64,000 nt of DNA from Niebla homalea (taxonomy: Eukaryota; Ascomycota; Lecanoromycetes; Lecanorales; Ramalinaceae). The stretch spans positions 496,001 to 560,000 of the forward strand of contig JAHGAU010000020.1 in NCBI GenBank assembly GCA_019925105.1, in the 5' to 3' direction. Shown one piece after another: positions 1 to 12,429 of this stretch (the stretch's first letter is position 1; each line of letters starts with the position of its first letter). Below the pieces are notes generated by a model that made no database searches, was not told the origin of the DNA, and worked only from the letters and a program-made list of their open reading frames with translations. A program made the position numbers and the translations under genes.

Positions 1-402
1 ATATTTTAGGAATTTAAATTTAAAGAAATAAATACTTATATTTTTAAGTTTAATATATATTACCCTTAAATTAATAATTAATTAAAACGGATTAATTAAA
101 CGGTTAAGATTATATTACGTTATTTTATAATTATATATCCGGGTTATAATTAAATAAATATTATTTTATATATTTAAAATATTTTAAATAATTTAAAGTT
201 AACGTTAATTAAATTTACTTTAAACGAAATTTATTATAATATAAATATTTATAACCCCTTAAATTTTTTAATAACCTCTTTAATTTTTAAGTATAATATA
301 CTTTAATTATAGAACTATAAAGAAATATAAAACGTATTAAAATTTATATAAATAATAATTAAATTCTAATATAATTAAAGTTATAAATTAATTTAATTTA
401 AT
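1..402. other. AT-rich RIP-degraded sequence, no gene
   Basis: The sequence is extremely AT-rich, with almost no CpA or TpG dinucleotides while CpG persists (for example in 'acgg' and 'ccgg' contexts). This is what RIP leaves behind. No open frame of meaningful length and no RNA gene is visible. It ends at the target-site duplication of the first LINE. Confidence 0.7.
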
Positions 403-417
403 ATGAATAATTTAATT

Positions 418-3400
418 AATTGATTAATTGATTTATACTACGGATCTAGTTAAGTTAATTCCGGCGTTCCTTAATACTCAGTTATTTAGCCTTATTAATA
501 ACCGTAAAAAACCCGATATCTATAACGTTAAGAATAAAAACCAATATTTACCCAGTTTTTATTTACGTCTTAAGGGTTAAGAGTATTTATGGCCGTTTAA
601 AGAATAGGAATTTATTTATACGTTTTTTTTAAGAAAACCTATAATATTATAATTAAATTCACTTAAGGGTTACCTTTAAACCTATTGCTTTTCCGTTACC
701 TTACGGGTTTATTTAATGTTAAAATTTCAGAATTCCGATTATATTATTAAATATCCTTACCGATACGTATATTATTATTATTTTATTTATATAACTTTAC
801 CGACCGATATAATATCGCTTTTTATACCGCCCCGGTATTTATAGCCTTTTTAGCCCCTTATTAAGTATAGTTTTCCTGCCGCTACTTTTTACCTTTAAGT
901 TAATAACGAAATTTCTTAATTAAGTTTTTAATTACTTTTTTTATTTTTTTAATTAAGTTAAATTATAATAATAAGCCCGTAATTATTATAAATCTAACGG
1001 CCGCCTTAATACCTTTTTTATTAATAAGTATTTAATAATAATTATTAATCTTTACCCTTTTAATTAATCCCGGTTTAAGCTCTTTAAATAGTAAATAAAA
1101 GATTAATATATATATAACGTTTTACTTTTATTATCTATACTTATAATTAACGTCGGTCCGGTTACCGGTATATATAATAAAAAGGAAATAAATTAAGCCG
1201 TTTTTATTTATCCGGAGTTAAATTATTAATACGTTATTGTTTTTCCTTATAATCTTATAATACCGGAAATACTTATTAATAACCTTATCGTTATTTAACG
1301 CCAGGTACCGTTATCTTTAAAGGATTAATTCTTTATATTTATATTAACGCTTTATTTACCTTTTTATGGTTTATAAGGTAATCGTTATTAACTTCGTTTT
1401 TATAATTTTTTTTTTTTTGCTGCTTTTACTTTAAATAAAAATTTATATATTCTTATGTTAACTTTTTAAATATAAGTTAAATCAACCTTTTTTTTAACTT
1501 ACTTTAATTTAACTTCCGTAAAAAAAATAAGTATTATTTCTTTACGTTTTCTTATTTAAGGCTTTTTATAATTTTAATAAATACGTTTATTTCTTATTAA
1601 CGTAATTAAGTTTATATCTTTTTTAAGTTTTACTTAAATAATTATTTAATTTAAGGTTAACTTTATTAATAATATAAAAACCTCGGATTTTAATATTGGG
1701 ACGGGAGTCGCTTTATATACTTTATTTATTACTTTTAAATATCGGTTTTAAATTTTCTATAGTTGCCGGACGGGCTTTTTCTTATATTTAAGCGTACCTT
1801 TAAGTACGTATTAAATAATTATTATATACGTTATTATAAGCTTTATAACCGCTTAATAAACGGTTTTAACCTTCTATAAAATAACTCTTTACGTCGACGC
1901 TATAAGGTAAATAAAGTCCCTTTTTTATAAAATTATTTTTTTTTAAACCTTTTTTATATAATTTTTTTAATCCAGTTTCTTATTAATTTATAAATTAAAT
2001 ACCTTAATATTGACTTCCGGTTTTACCGTTATATTATTTAAGTCTATTATAATTATTATATTATATAACTTTAGGCTCCTTATTATATAGATAAACTTAT
2101 ACTTATATAAAGTAAATTAAGCTTTATATATTTTTATTTATCGTAAATAGACTTTATAAGTTTATTTTAGCTTTAAATAATTTATATAAATAAACGTATT
2201 ATAGGCTAAAAGGTAAATATCGTTAATAAAGCCCTTTATTTAAACCTTTTATTTTAACTTTATTAAGTTTTTAATAAGCGGGTTATTAAAAAATAAGAAT
2301 AAAATTAAGGAGATAAATAACTTTTAAGGAATCTTTATTATTGCGGGCTTTATTATACTTATTTTCTGTCCTAAGTTAATTAACGTTACTTAATTATTTA
2401 AGAAACTTTTTATTTAATTTATAAGGAAAAATAAAACCCTTTTTTTCCGTAAATTATATAGTAACCTTTAATAATTTACCTTATTAAACGTCCTTATAAT
2501 AATTAAGGAAAGAAGACTTATAACGTACTTTTTTCTATAACCTTATATCGTATATATATTATTAATTAAGCCTTTAAAAACCGTTTCCGTTAATTATCCT
2601 TTTTTTACCCTTATTTATTAATTAAAAAGCAGTTTATACCCTTTTATATAATTACTTAAGATCTTTACGATTATTGTTTTTAAAGCCTTTTTTAACGTAT
2701 AAAGGAATATTATAGGTTTATATAACTTTACCTTTGAATAATTTAACCTAATTAACTTCTTAAGGATAATTATCTTAATTTCTTTAAATTTACGGGGGTA
2801 ATATCCTATATTAAGGTAGGCTTAAAATAAGTAAATAAAAACCTTTTTAAATAATAACGTTATTATAAATAAGAATTTATTTAATATATTATTAAGTTTA
2901 AGGGCCTTATTTTTCTTTAATTTATTAATTACCTTAATTATTATTTCTTAAGTTATTATTTTACTTATTATTATTAATTTAAAATATATTATACTATTAA
3001 TATTTATTAAGTTAACTTCTAGTAATAAGGGAAAGAACGCTTCTTTAAGAGCCTTAATTTTACCGTTAAAAATATTTATTACCGTACCGTCTGATCTTTT
3101 TAAGGGTAAAAACTTAAGAATAAATTTAAGTTTTTTACTTTATTTTTTACCGTATTTTATTAACTTTTAAATATTATAAAAGGAAACCGTTAAGTTATAT
3201 ATTATAGCCCGGAAGTATATTTACTTAACCTTCTGGATAATTCTTTCCTTTTTTTCTTAAGTTTTCTTTAACCGCTAAAACGTTTCTTAGTTTTTATATT
3301 TAATAATTTACTTTATAAGTACTTTTACCTTTATAATTACCTTTATATATTCCTTATTTTAATAAATTTTAACTCTTTAAAACGGTTTTATTATTAAGAT

Positions 3401-6196
3401 TATAACGTTAATTACTTTATTTAAAGCCTTTATTACCTGTTTTATAAAACGGTCGATTTATTCTTTATTATTAAGCCGGGGAAACTTTATTAATTAAGAT
3501 ATTATTTTTATTATTTTTATTAATACTTTAGTTTCCTTAACCGTCTTTTATATTTATTTAAACGGTAAAAGCGGAATCGTATTAATAAACCAATTTAAGG
3601 TTATTTATATCGGGATATAATTTAAACCGTATTTTAAGTTTTCTTAAGGTTTATATATTATAATTAAGTTAATAATATCTTCCAAGTTAAATATTAAGTT
3701 AATTATAATTCTAAGTTTATAGTTTTCTTATATAATAACCTTTTTCGGCGTTAATAACGTAAAGTTAAATTATATAATAATTATTAATAACTCCTTAAAT
3801 TTAATATAATTAATTATATAACCGTTTTTATTTTATTAAATATAATAAAAATTAAAGTCTTTTATTAAAAGGTACTTATTAAGTATAGTTATAATATCCT
3901 TAAGTAATAAGATTATAAAAGGTTTCTTTTTATTAATTAATAACGGATTATATATATTATAAATATTTAAAATACTTTTAATATCCTTTTCTTATATAAT
4001 CCGGAGTATATATAGGTTCCTTCCGTAATAAATAACGTTTTAATTATCTATATTTAGCCTTTTATAAAGAAATATATCTGTATCGTCTTATTACCCTTAA
4101 AGGCCAGGTAAAAACCATCTCCCGGGTTAATTAAAAAGTAAGTATACGGACTATATAGCGGCTTTTATATCGCTATAATATTAACATCCTTTATTTCTTT
4201 AGATTTAAATATTAATATTACGGCTTTAATTGCTTTTCCGTATACGTTATATTATATTACCCTTAAAAGCATAAATATATTAAATATTAATATCCGTCGG
4301 GCTTTTTTCATTAACTTTTATTTATATAAATGGTCTTTTTTTAAGGCTGAATATTATTTATTTTAATCTTCTTATTATAATAGTAATCATAATCGGGTAA
4401 CCGGTTTTAAAGGTTAATATCGTTATAAGTTTCCTTTTTTTTACGTTATTAATTACTGCATTTTATTCTTCTTTATTTAATAAGTTCCGTTTATATTTTA
4501 AAACCGTTTTTAATTGCTTTATTGGTCTAAATTTATATAAATTATAACGTTAAACCTTAACTATTATCCTGGTTTCTTTATATTAAGTTTTTTTTACTCT
4601 TATTATATATTATAAATCTTACGTTAAGTAATTATTATTATTATATGTTACGTATTTTAACGCGTTCTTTATTAAGCTTTTTATTATTAAGTTAATATAT
4701 TTATACGTATTATACCCTTTAATATATATTACGTACTTTATATTATTAAGGTACCTCGTAATAATATATTTATACTTTTAATATTTAAAGTATTAATAAA
4801 TATCCGTTACCCGATTTTAAGGTCTTATTAATTTAAGGGACTTACTTTTTATTATTTTTTTATTAAAAATATTATTATATATCTTTATTAATATTATACT
4901 TAAGATAATTATAAAGTTTTTCTTTATATAATTAAAGGCATTTAGTTTCTTTATTATAAAAAGGAAATTATAATTGATAATCTTTAGCCTAAAATAAAAG
5001 ATTATATTTTCCTTTTTTATCCGCTTTAAAATAATTTCCCTTTCCTTCCTTATAAACTTTATTAAGTATATCCCGTTTATTATAATAATAAAGGATTATC
5101 TTAATATCTTTACCGTTTTATACCTTTTTTTATCAGTTTATCCCTTTAATTTCTTTAGCCCCTTTTTTATTTTTAATAAGGCTATATTAAAGAAAATATC
5201 TTTACTTTATAATTTATATACCGTAATAATTTATTTTATTAATAACTCTCCCGTTACCTTAAAAGTTTTTATTAATTATAACGGGTTCATTTTTACTATT
5301 ATATTCTTTTTTTTTTTTATCCGATAATTATATAATTATTATCTTTATTTTCTTTAATACCGCCGTTTTCTCTTTTATTTTTATTTCCTTTATTATTAAT
5401 ATTAACGTTACCTTTATAATTTTTACTATTTAATTTATCCCCGCTCTTTTCTTTAAAATTTTTTCCGTTGCTTTTTTATTTTATACGTATCCTTTTTTTT
5501 TTTTTTGCCCTTATCCGCCGGCGTTTTTATTACCGCCTTTTAAGCTCTATATAACCTTTTTAACTCCTTTAAATTTTTCCCCGTATTTACGTAAAAGTCT
5601 TTTATTCCCGTAACCCGATTTATAATATTAGTTAAGTTTTTAACGTAATATCCTTCTATACCGTTATAAGGAGGTTTTTTAACGCCTTTATTATTTCTTT
5701 TTCTTTTACTTTTTCCTTATATATTTAATAATTTTATTTTTTTATAATTTATTTTTATTTATTTAATATTTCTTTATTTTTATTTAGTTTTTTCTTAATT
5801 TATATATATTTAATAAGTCCTTTTACGCCTCCGTTTACCCTTTATTCGTCCCTACGTACCGTTTTTATTTTCTCCGCCCTTTATTTATTACTTTTTATAA
5901 TAATACCTTTACGTATTATACGCGTCTTTTTATATATATTTTATTAATTATAAGCTCCTTATTCGATTTAAAGCCTTTTTATCTTATATTTATTATATCG
6001 TTTATACGACTTATTATCGTTCCTATTAACTTAGGCCGTTTACCCTTTCTCCCTTTTTACTTTTATTATCATTCCGCTTCCGCTTATCGCATTTAAGGTA
6101 TTATCCTTATTATTACTTAAGCTATATACGTGTGCATCGTTTCTGACCTCTGGGGTCCCGTTGTTCGTCGCTATCTTCTTCTCTTTCGGTAAGATC
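418..6196 (-). mobile_element. LINE retrotransposon copy A, full length, RIP-inactivated
   Basis: The element reads on the minus strand. Its 3' tail lies at the left end as a TGAT/TTGATT-type simple repeat, followed by the block 'ccggcgttccttaata' that is shared with the other two copies. Its 5' end lies near 6150-6196, with the shared block 'ctctggggtccc..ttgttcgtcgc' (6148-6170). A 15-bp target duplication, ATGAATAATTTAATT, flanks it at 403-417 and 6197-6211, so this is a complete insertion of about 5.78 kb. Homology to copy B, whose reverse transcriptase is readable, makes it a LINE. The whole body is saturated with stop codons and the RIP dinucleotide pattern. The extreme ends keep more GC than the body. 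It is not mobile in its present state. Confidence 0.87.
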
Positions 6197-6211
6197 ATGA
6201 ATAATTTAATT

Positions 6212-6991
6212 TATTTAAAATTATATTATAAATATAATATTCCCGGCGTTATAAATTATAAGTTATATTAATAACGTACCGGACGTTTTATTATTATTAA
6301 GAAAATTAATTACTTTATATATAAGCTCAAATTGCCTGTTAATATAAAAATAATACCGATTATTTCAATTAATATATTTAAGCTAGTTAATAACTTAATA
6401 AAAAACTTTATTAATAAATAATTAAACCGTAACGCGCCGTTTACTTTTAAAGTTAATTCCGAGAATAAAAAAGAATATATTATTAAAAGAATTATTTATA
6501 AGGAAAGAAATAATGAATATTTAATTAAATAAATTACTTAAGGTACAGAACATAATAATAAGCTTCTATGATTAAAATTATATTTAAACTTATTATATAA
6601 ATTCTATATTATTTATCCTGAATTCAATAATATTATTACTATTTATTATAATAAACCTCGTACCTTATTAATTACCGATATTCTTTATACGTTCCGTTTT
6701 AAGCGTGGTTACGGCCACCCCCGTAAATTTAAATAAGATTTTAATATAAAAGCATAAGATATAAAGAGTATAACGTATTATTATATTGGTATATTAAAGT
6801 AAATATTACTGTAAGTAGTGGCCTTTTTTCTTTTAATAATATTTATTACGTAGTATATATATATATAGAGGAGCATTAATAGGTATAGGATACCCTTTAT
6901 ACGTAAAAAACAGGTTACCTTATAATGCTCCCATCCTTTAGGTAGAATTATTATTTATATATTATCACACTTTTTGGTCCTTACACCAACA
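6212..6991. other. AT-rich intergenic/repeat remnant
   Basis: This stretch lies between the LINE and the left arm of the large inverted repeat. It is AT-rich but less completely mutated than the LINE (phrases such as 'ttttggtccttacaccaac' retain CpA and TpG). It contains a hairpin-forming segment at 6870-6931. No gene is recognised. Confidence 0.5.
6870..6931. repeat. Imperfect inverted repeat (hairpin)
   Basis: The left arm GGAGCATTAATAGGTA (6870-6885) pairs with the right arm TACCTTATAATGCTCC (6916-6931), with two mismatches and a 30-nt spacer. Both arms keep CpA/TpG sites that RIP usually destroys. Function is unknown. It may be the terminus of a small DNA element or a simple stem-loop. 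Confidence 0.5.
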
Positions 6992-9900
6992 ATTAAATAT
7001 TTTAAAGTTATTAATATAAAGATTTTTAAACTTAACTAAATTGAATAATTTTAAAGTAAATTAATTATTTCCTTTAATATTTTAATTAATATATAAATTC
7101 TATTAATAATTTTAAGGCCCTTAATCCGTATTTACCGGTTAATTATTAATATATTATTAAAATAAATTTTAAGGTTAATTTTAATATTTAAATTTTATCA
7201 AAACAATACCATTTACGGTAATTATATAAACGTTATTTATATTATTAGGACGTCCTAGAACTTTTTATCTATATAATTCTGGGGATATTTAATTTATGAC
7301 GGTTTTTTTATTTATAATATTTAAATAATCTTATTATAATCGATATATATTAGATTTATTTTCAACGTAATTTCTTAAAGGTTATTATTTATATAACTTA
7401 ATTAATTTAAAGATATTTAAACTTTAAGGTTAATTTTTTTATCCTTTTTTTTTATTTTTTAAGTCTTTTTTTATTTTTTATTTTTTTTATAATTTACTTT
7501 ACTTTAAAATATACTTTATATAAAAAAAGCTTTTTATATATATCTTTTATTAAGCGTTTACGGAATGTTATATTTATTAAACCATTTTTAAATCGATTAA
7601 CTACGTTTTTTTATATATATTTTATTATTTTATTTATTATACTTTCTGATTTCTTAAATTTAATATCCTTTTTATTTAAATTATATATAATATAAAATAT
7701 ACGTTTATAATAATTGAAATTTAAATTAATTTTTTAAAATAATATCTTAATATTATTTCTTATTTATTTTATAAAGTTATTTAAATTTAATTTTAAGAAC
7801 TTTTTATTGAAAAGTTTTTAAAAATTCTATATATTTTATTTAATAATATTATTTATAGCTTTATCCGTAAGTAATATTTTAATCTTTAATTATTTTATTT
7901 AATATATTACGTTTTTTTAAGTTTTATATTTATTATATTTATTTATTAATTAAGGGAAGTATCTTTCCCGATCTTTTTTTATACGTTATGGATCTATTTT
8001 TATATATTATTTAATATATTTTTTTAATTATTTAATTCTTTTAATCTATATAATAAAGTTTTAATTCCGGATAATATTATAATTTTTTATTATAAAGTTA
8101 TTAATAATTTTAAGGTAAAAATTAAAATTAATAATAATATTATTAAATTTTTATTTATATTAAGCTTTATTATTATTATTAAAGAAAATATTTAAAATTA
8201 TTCAAGTACTTTTTTTATTTTATATATATTAATTAATTCCCTATTAAGTTTAAAAGATTAAGGGATTCTTAATAATACTTTATTATTTTTTAAAGAAAAG
8301 TTAGTAAGGTTTATTATTAATAAATACGGGATAATCCCGTATTTTATATAAATCTATTTTAACCTTCATTTTTTTTTAATATAAAGTAAAAAGGTATATA
8401 TTCTTTTTAATGAAGGAAATAAAATAATAATAAAGGGAATAATAATACCGTAATTAATCTTTTAGTTTATATAGTAATATTTAACTTTATTTTTTTTAAT
8501 TAAAAGGTATTAAGATATATACGAAATGAAATATATTATTATTAATATATTATTAATATTAATAAAGGTATCTTAAGAAAAAGGGTTTATAGTTATTCCG
8601 AGTAACTATATTTTATTTTTATATTTTTATTTATTTTTTTTTTTTTTTTTTAAAAATAGAAGGGTTAAGTTTATATATAACTATATAACGTTATTAAGGG
8701 TCTTTCTGGTTTCTTAGGTTATTATATAAGTATATATAAGTTATATCTCGTTATAAGTTTATATCTTTCTTTAAATTAAAATAAGGATTTAAATATTTAC
8801 TTTAATCTTTTTTACTTTTTATACGGAAGAATTTCAATAAAAATACCGTTAAATAAAATATATCTTATATTAATAATTATTATAAGTTAATATTAATATT
8901 CTTAATATATATATAATATAATTAATATTATAAGTATATTTATCTTTTTATCTTTATTTATTAATTCTTTTAATTGGTTTCATTATTTATTTTTTATTAT
9001 TTATTTTCTTAATTTATTATTTAATTTTTTAATTTTTAATTATTTAATTTATAAGCTTAAAATAAAAAACTTATTACTTTTTATTAAGGTATTATATAGT
9101 TTACGGTTATTTCTTAAGAATCCTAGAAACCGGTTTAGATTTCCGTAAGTAATTTAAAATTTAATTATTACTTAAATAACTTTTAATTCAATAATTTATA
9201 TTTTAATAAAAAATATCTTTTTAAGAAATATATATAATTATTTAAGTTTTATTAAGGAATCTTATTTTTTTTATCGTTATCGTTAAAATATATAGTTTAA
9301 TTCGGTTATTTTAGTAATTATTAAGGAATCTTACATATTTATTAATATTAAAATACCCGGAATCGCTTAATAAGTCTTAAAAGATTATTTACTTAATATA
9401 AATTAATCTTTAAAATTAACTTTACGTTTTTAAGGAATATAAAAATATATATAATACTTTAAATTAAATCAAGGAATTTTATTTATAATATATAGTTTAA
9501 TTATTTAAAATTATTTAATAAAATTTATAATTTAATCGCTTAAAACGGTTTAATAAGACTTATAATTTAATTAGGTTTAATTATTTAAATTAACCTGATA
9601 AGTTTTATATTTTAATTATTACGGTTATTAATTATTAAATGATAATTTTATATTATTTAAAATAATAAAAAAAAATTTTAATTACTTTAATTCCTTTTAT
9701 TTTAAGAAAGCGGTTTATATTAATATATAAATTATACTTTCCTTAACGATAGTTTAAATTATTTAATAATATATATAATTATTTTTTAATTAAGGTTTAA
9801 GCTTATTATTAATATAAAGGGTATTATTACGCTTTTATAATTAAAACGTTTTAAAGTTATTATTATATTTCTTTACTTCTTAATTTCTAATAGTTAATAA

Positions 9901-10520
9901 TTACTTAATAAATATTAATAATATTTTATTAATATATATATATATGGTCCCCGTATTATTCGAGTATAATAATAAGAATATTTAAATAAGGGTATTTAAA
10001 AAGGTTATTTAAATACCTTTTTTTTTTTTTTAATCTTAATATTTATTTAATAAGTGAGTAATAGTTAAAAATATTCTAAAGATATATATAAATTTATAGC
10101 TTATTGCTTTCGCTATATATATATAATATAATAATAATAAAGATTAATTTTTTATAATACTTTTATAATTTTTATTATAATTAATTAAGGAAAAAATACG
10201 GTAAATTATTTATAATTAAATTATATAATTAAACTGAATTCCTTAATATATATAAATAAATAAAAGCTTTTTTAAGACTATTAAAAAAGATAAGAAAGAA
10301 TAAAAGTATAAAAATAATAAAATTTTAAGTAATAATAAAAAGCAATTAAAAATAAGCAGTAACCCTTATATAAATTAATAAAATATAAGTACTATATTAT
10401 CTTAATTTATTATATTTTCTTTTTTCTAAGTATATATAAATCGATTCCACCCTTAATTAGCCCCTTTAATGTTTTCATCCCTTCATACATCCATCCGCAA
10501 GTTTTGTATCTTCCATGCTC
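6992..10520 (-). repeat. Left arm of a ~3.5 kb inverted repeat (degraded element D)
   Basis: This block is a reverse-complement copy of 12430-16008. Anchors include 'ggacgtcctagaa' near 7247 against 'ctttaggacgt' near 15738, and 'attccacccttaattagcccc' at 10445-10465 against 'ggggctaattaagggtggaat'-type sequence at 12500-12520. Similarity runs to about 6992 on the left and 10520 on the right. It is heavily RIP-mutated. No domain could be read with confidence, so the element class is unassigned. Its right (5'-like) end carries the dispersed end-repeat also seen at 11409, 12433 and 31486. Confidence 0.65.
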
Positions 10521-10529
10521 TCCCCCTTC

Positions 10530-11706
10530 TTAAAATCTATAAAATAAAATTTAAATAAAATTTATTTAATAGCCTTTTTAAGACATATTTAACGTTACGT
10601 AATAAGCCTATTTAAAATATATCTAAAAGCGGTAAAATTAAAAGAATAAAAAGAGATATTAAAAATATGTTAATCAAGGAATAAAGTAAAAAGTAACCAA
10701 TTATAAGTCCCGATCCTTATAAAGGGCGGTATTTATAATCTTTTAATAAATAAAGTAAGGTACGTTATACCCTTGAACGGACTAAATATATTATACTTAA
10801 GAAAAATATGGATATAATATAACTTAAGCCTTAAAATAGATAAATATGAGGTACCGAGGTTACTATTATTAACGTATTAAAATAAAAAAGGGGATTATTC
10901 TTAAAAATTAATCTTAATATATTTATTTACTATTATTAAATAAGACTTAAAAATAAAAAGGGAGAAAGAGTAAGTATATACGTATATAAATAACGTTAAA
11001 AAATAAGAATTATTTAAGTATAATATATAATATTAAAAGAGTAAATTGATTATAAAGGGAGTCGGGTGTCAGGGAACTAATATATAAGGTCTAGCTATGA
11101 ACGGAATAATAGCTATGGTGGTGTCTATGGTACAGGATGCACCCATCTTATGAGTGTGGGTGCCAAGGAGCTATTCCTCATGGGGCAAGTAGGCCGAGGC
11201 TGGGGGCAAGGCCTGCTGGAACCATAACATCGGGGTAAGTTATTATTAAGTTAATACCTTTTTAACTTTTATATTTATAATAATTTAAATTATTAAAAAA
11301 ATATTAAAAGCAATATATATATAAGCGGGATATATATAAACAGGTATAATATAATTAAAAGTATAAAGGTATTAAGGGTAATACCTTATTATAAAGGAAG
11401 CTAAAAAAAAGGGAGAATATAGAAAATATAAAAATTACGGATAAATATATAAAGGAATTGAAATATTAAAAGGGCTAATTAAGGGTTGAATCGCTTTACA
11501 TATACTTTAAAAAGGGAATGTATAACGGATTACTATAATAAGTAACCTATACCTTATTTACTTATATAAAGGCTGCGGCCTATCTTCAATTGCACTCTAT
11601 TGCTACTTATTATTTCATCACTTTTACTCTTTCTTTGTTTTCTATCTTTTCTAAATCCCTTTTTTTTTGGCTACTCGCTCTAAGCAGGTCGCAGATTTGC
11701 TGATAT
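10530..11706 (+). repeat. Dispersed ~1 kb repeat H, copy 1 (interrupted by a solo LTR)
   Basis: The segment aligns with 30775-31740. Shared phrases include 'aatctataaaataaaatttaaataaa' near the start (10535 and 30774), 'tataaagggcggtatttataatc' (10718 and 30952) and the terminal block with 'atcttcaattgc' (11582 and 31651). The two copies are collinear except that this one is interrupted at 11067-11229 by a solo LTR. Its last part (11409-11690) is also shared with the ends of the large inverted repeat. No coding capacity is evident. It may be the terminal or untranslated region of a retroelement. Confidence 0.55.
11067..11229 (-). mobile_element. Solo LTR, family 1, with perfect TSD
   Basis: A 163-bp unit runs from TGTCAGGGAACT to GGAACCATAACA (TG..CA termini). 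It is flanked on both sides by the 5-bp target duplication TCGGG (11062-11066 and 11230-11234). In the orientation of the complete elements of this family (TGTTATGG..at the 5' end) it reads on the minus strand. The sequence is nearly free of RIP mutations, with GC far above its surroundings. That fits either recent insertion or being too short to trigger RIP. The related repeat at 31297-31301 shows the corresponding empty site. Confidence 0.9.
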
Positions 11707-12429
11707 ATAAGGTTACTTAAGGTAAATAACAATATATAACGCTTAATTAATAACTTATAAATATAACTTAATATATTTAATAAAATACCTAAACAAAGAT
11801 AATATAAAAATATGATTAACCTCGGATCAGTAATAATAAGACCGGAAATAAGTATTAAAATCGTAAGCTTTGAAGTAAATCAAAAAATTGATCAAAAGCT
11901 ATATATAATTAAAGTAAAGAGAAAAATAATCTTATAAAAAAGGATTTATTTACTTTAAAAAGTTTACGTATACCCAACTTTATAAAAGGCTTAAACAATA
12001 TATTATTTAATAATAAAACCGGTAATAAAATATACGGTAACAATCTAACACGCGCCGTATAATATTTGAAAAGTTAAAAAACCTTTATATAATAGCTTTA
12101 AACGGTTACGCATGTATATAAGATACTATTAATAGCGGTAATGAAGTTAAAGGTATATGAAATACCAATAAATCGTATTGGAAATTAGAGAACTACTTAA
12201 GTAAGCCTTAAGAAAACTATTATTTCAGGATAAAAGCTAAGAAAATATAGAGAGAATAAGACTTTAAGGATATTAAAGGACGGAGGATAAGGAGGGATAT
12301 ATTAAATTAAGCTTTCATCTAAAAAAGGGTTAAAATTAACGGAATTTAAGTTAAATATAAAAATGTTTTAATTAATCGTTATAAGAATTATAATAATTTT
12401 AAAGTTAAAAAGGGTAATAAAAATAAAAG
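11707..12429 (+). pseudogene. Probable LINE post-RT fragment, degraded
   Basis: Translated on the plus strand, roughly 11980-12140 gives a stop-riddled reading with a 'KPVIKYTVTI' stretch followed by 'LYNSFKRLRMYIRYY'. This resembles the region downstream of the reverse transcriptase in fungal LINEs, where a 'vRPvitYGs' element precedes an 'lqriQn.cLr.itGaY' element. The match is by eye and weak. No flanking tail or target duplication was found, so this would be a truncated fragment. No other gene is visible. Confidence 0.35.
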
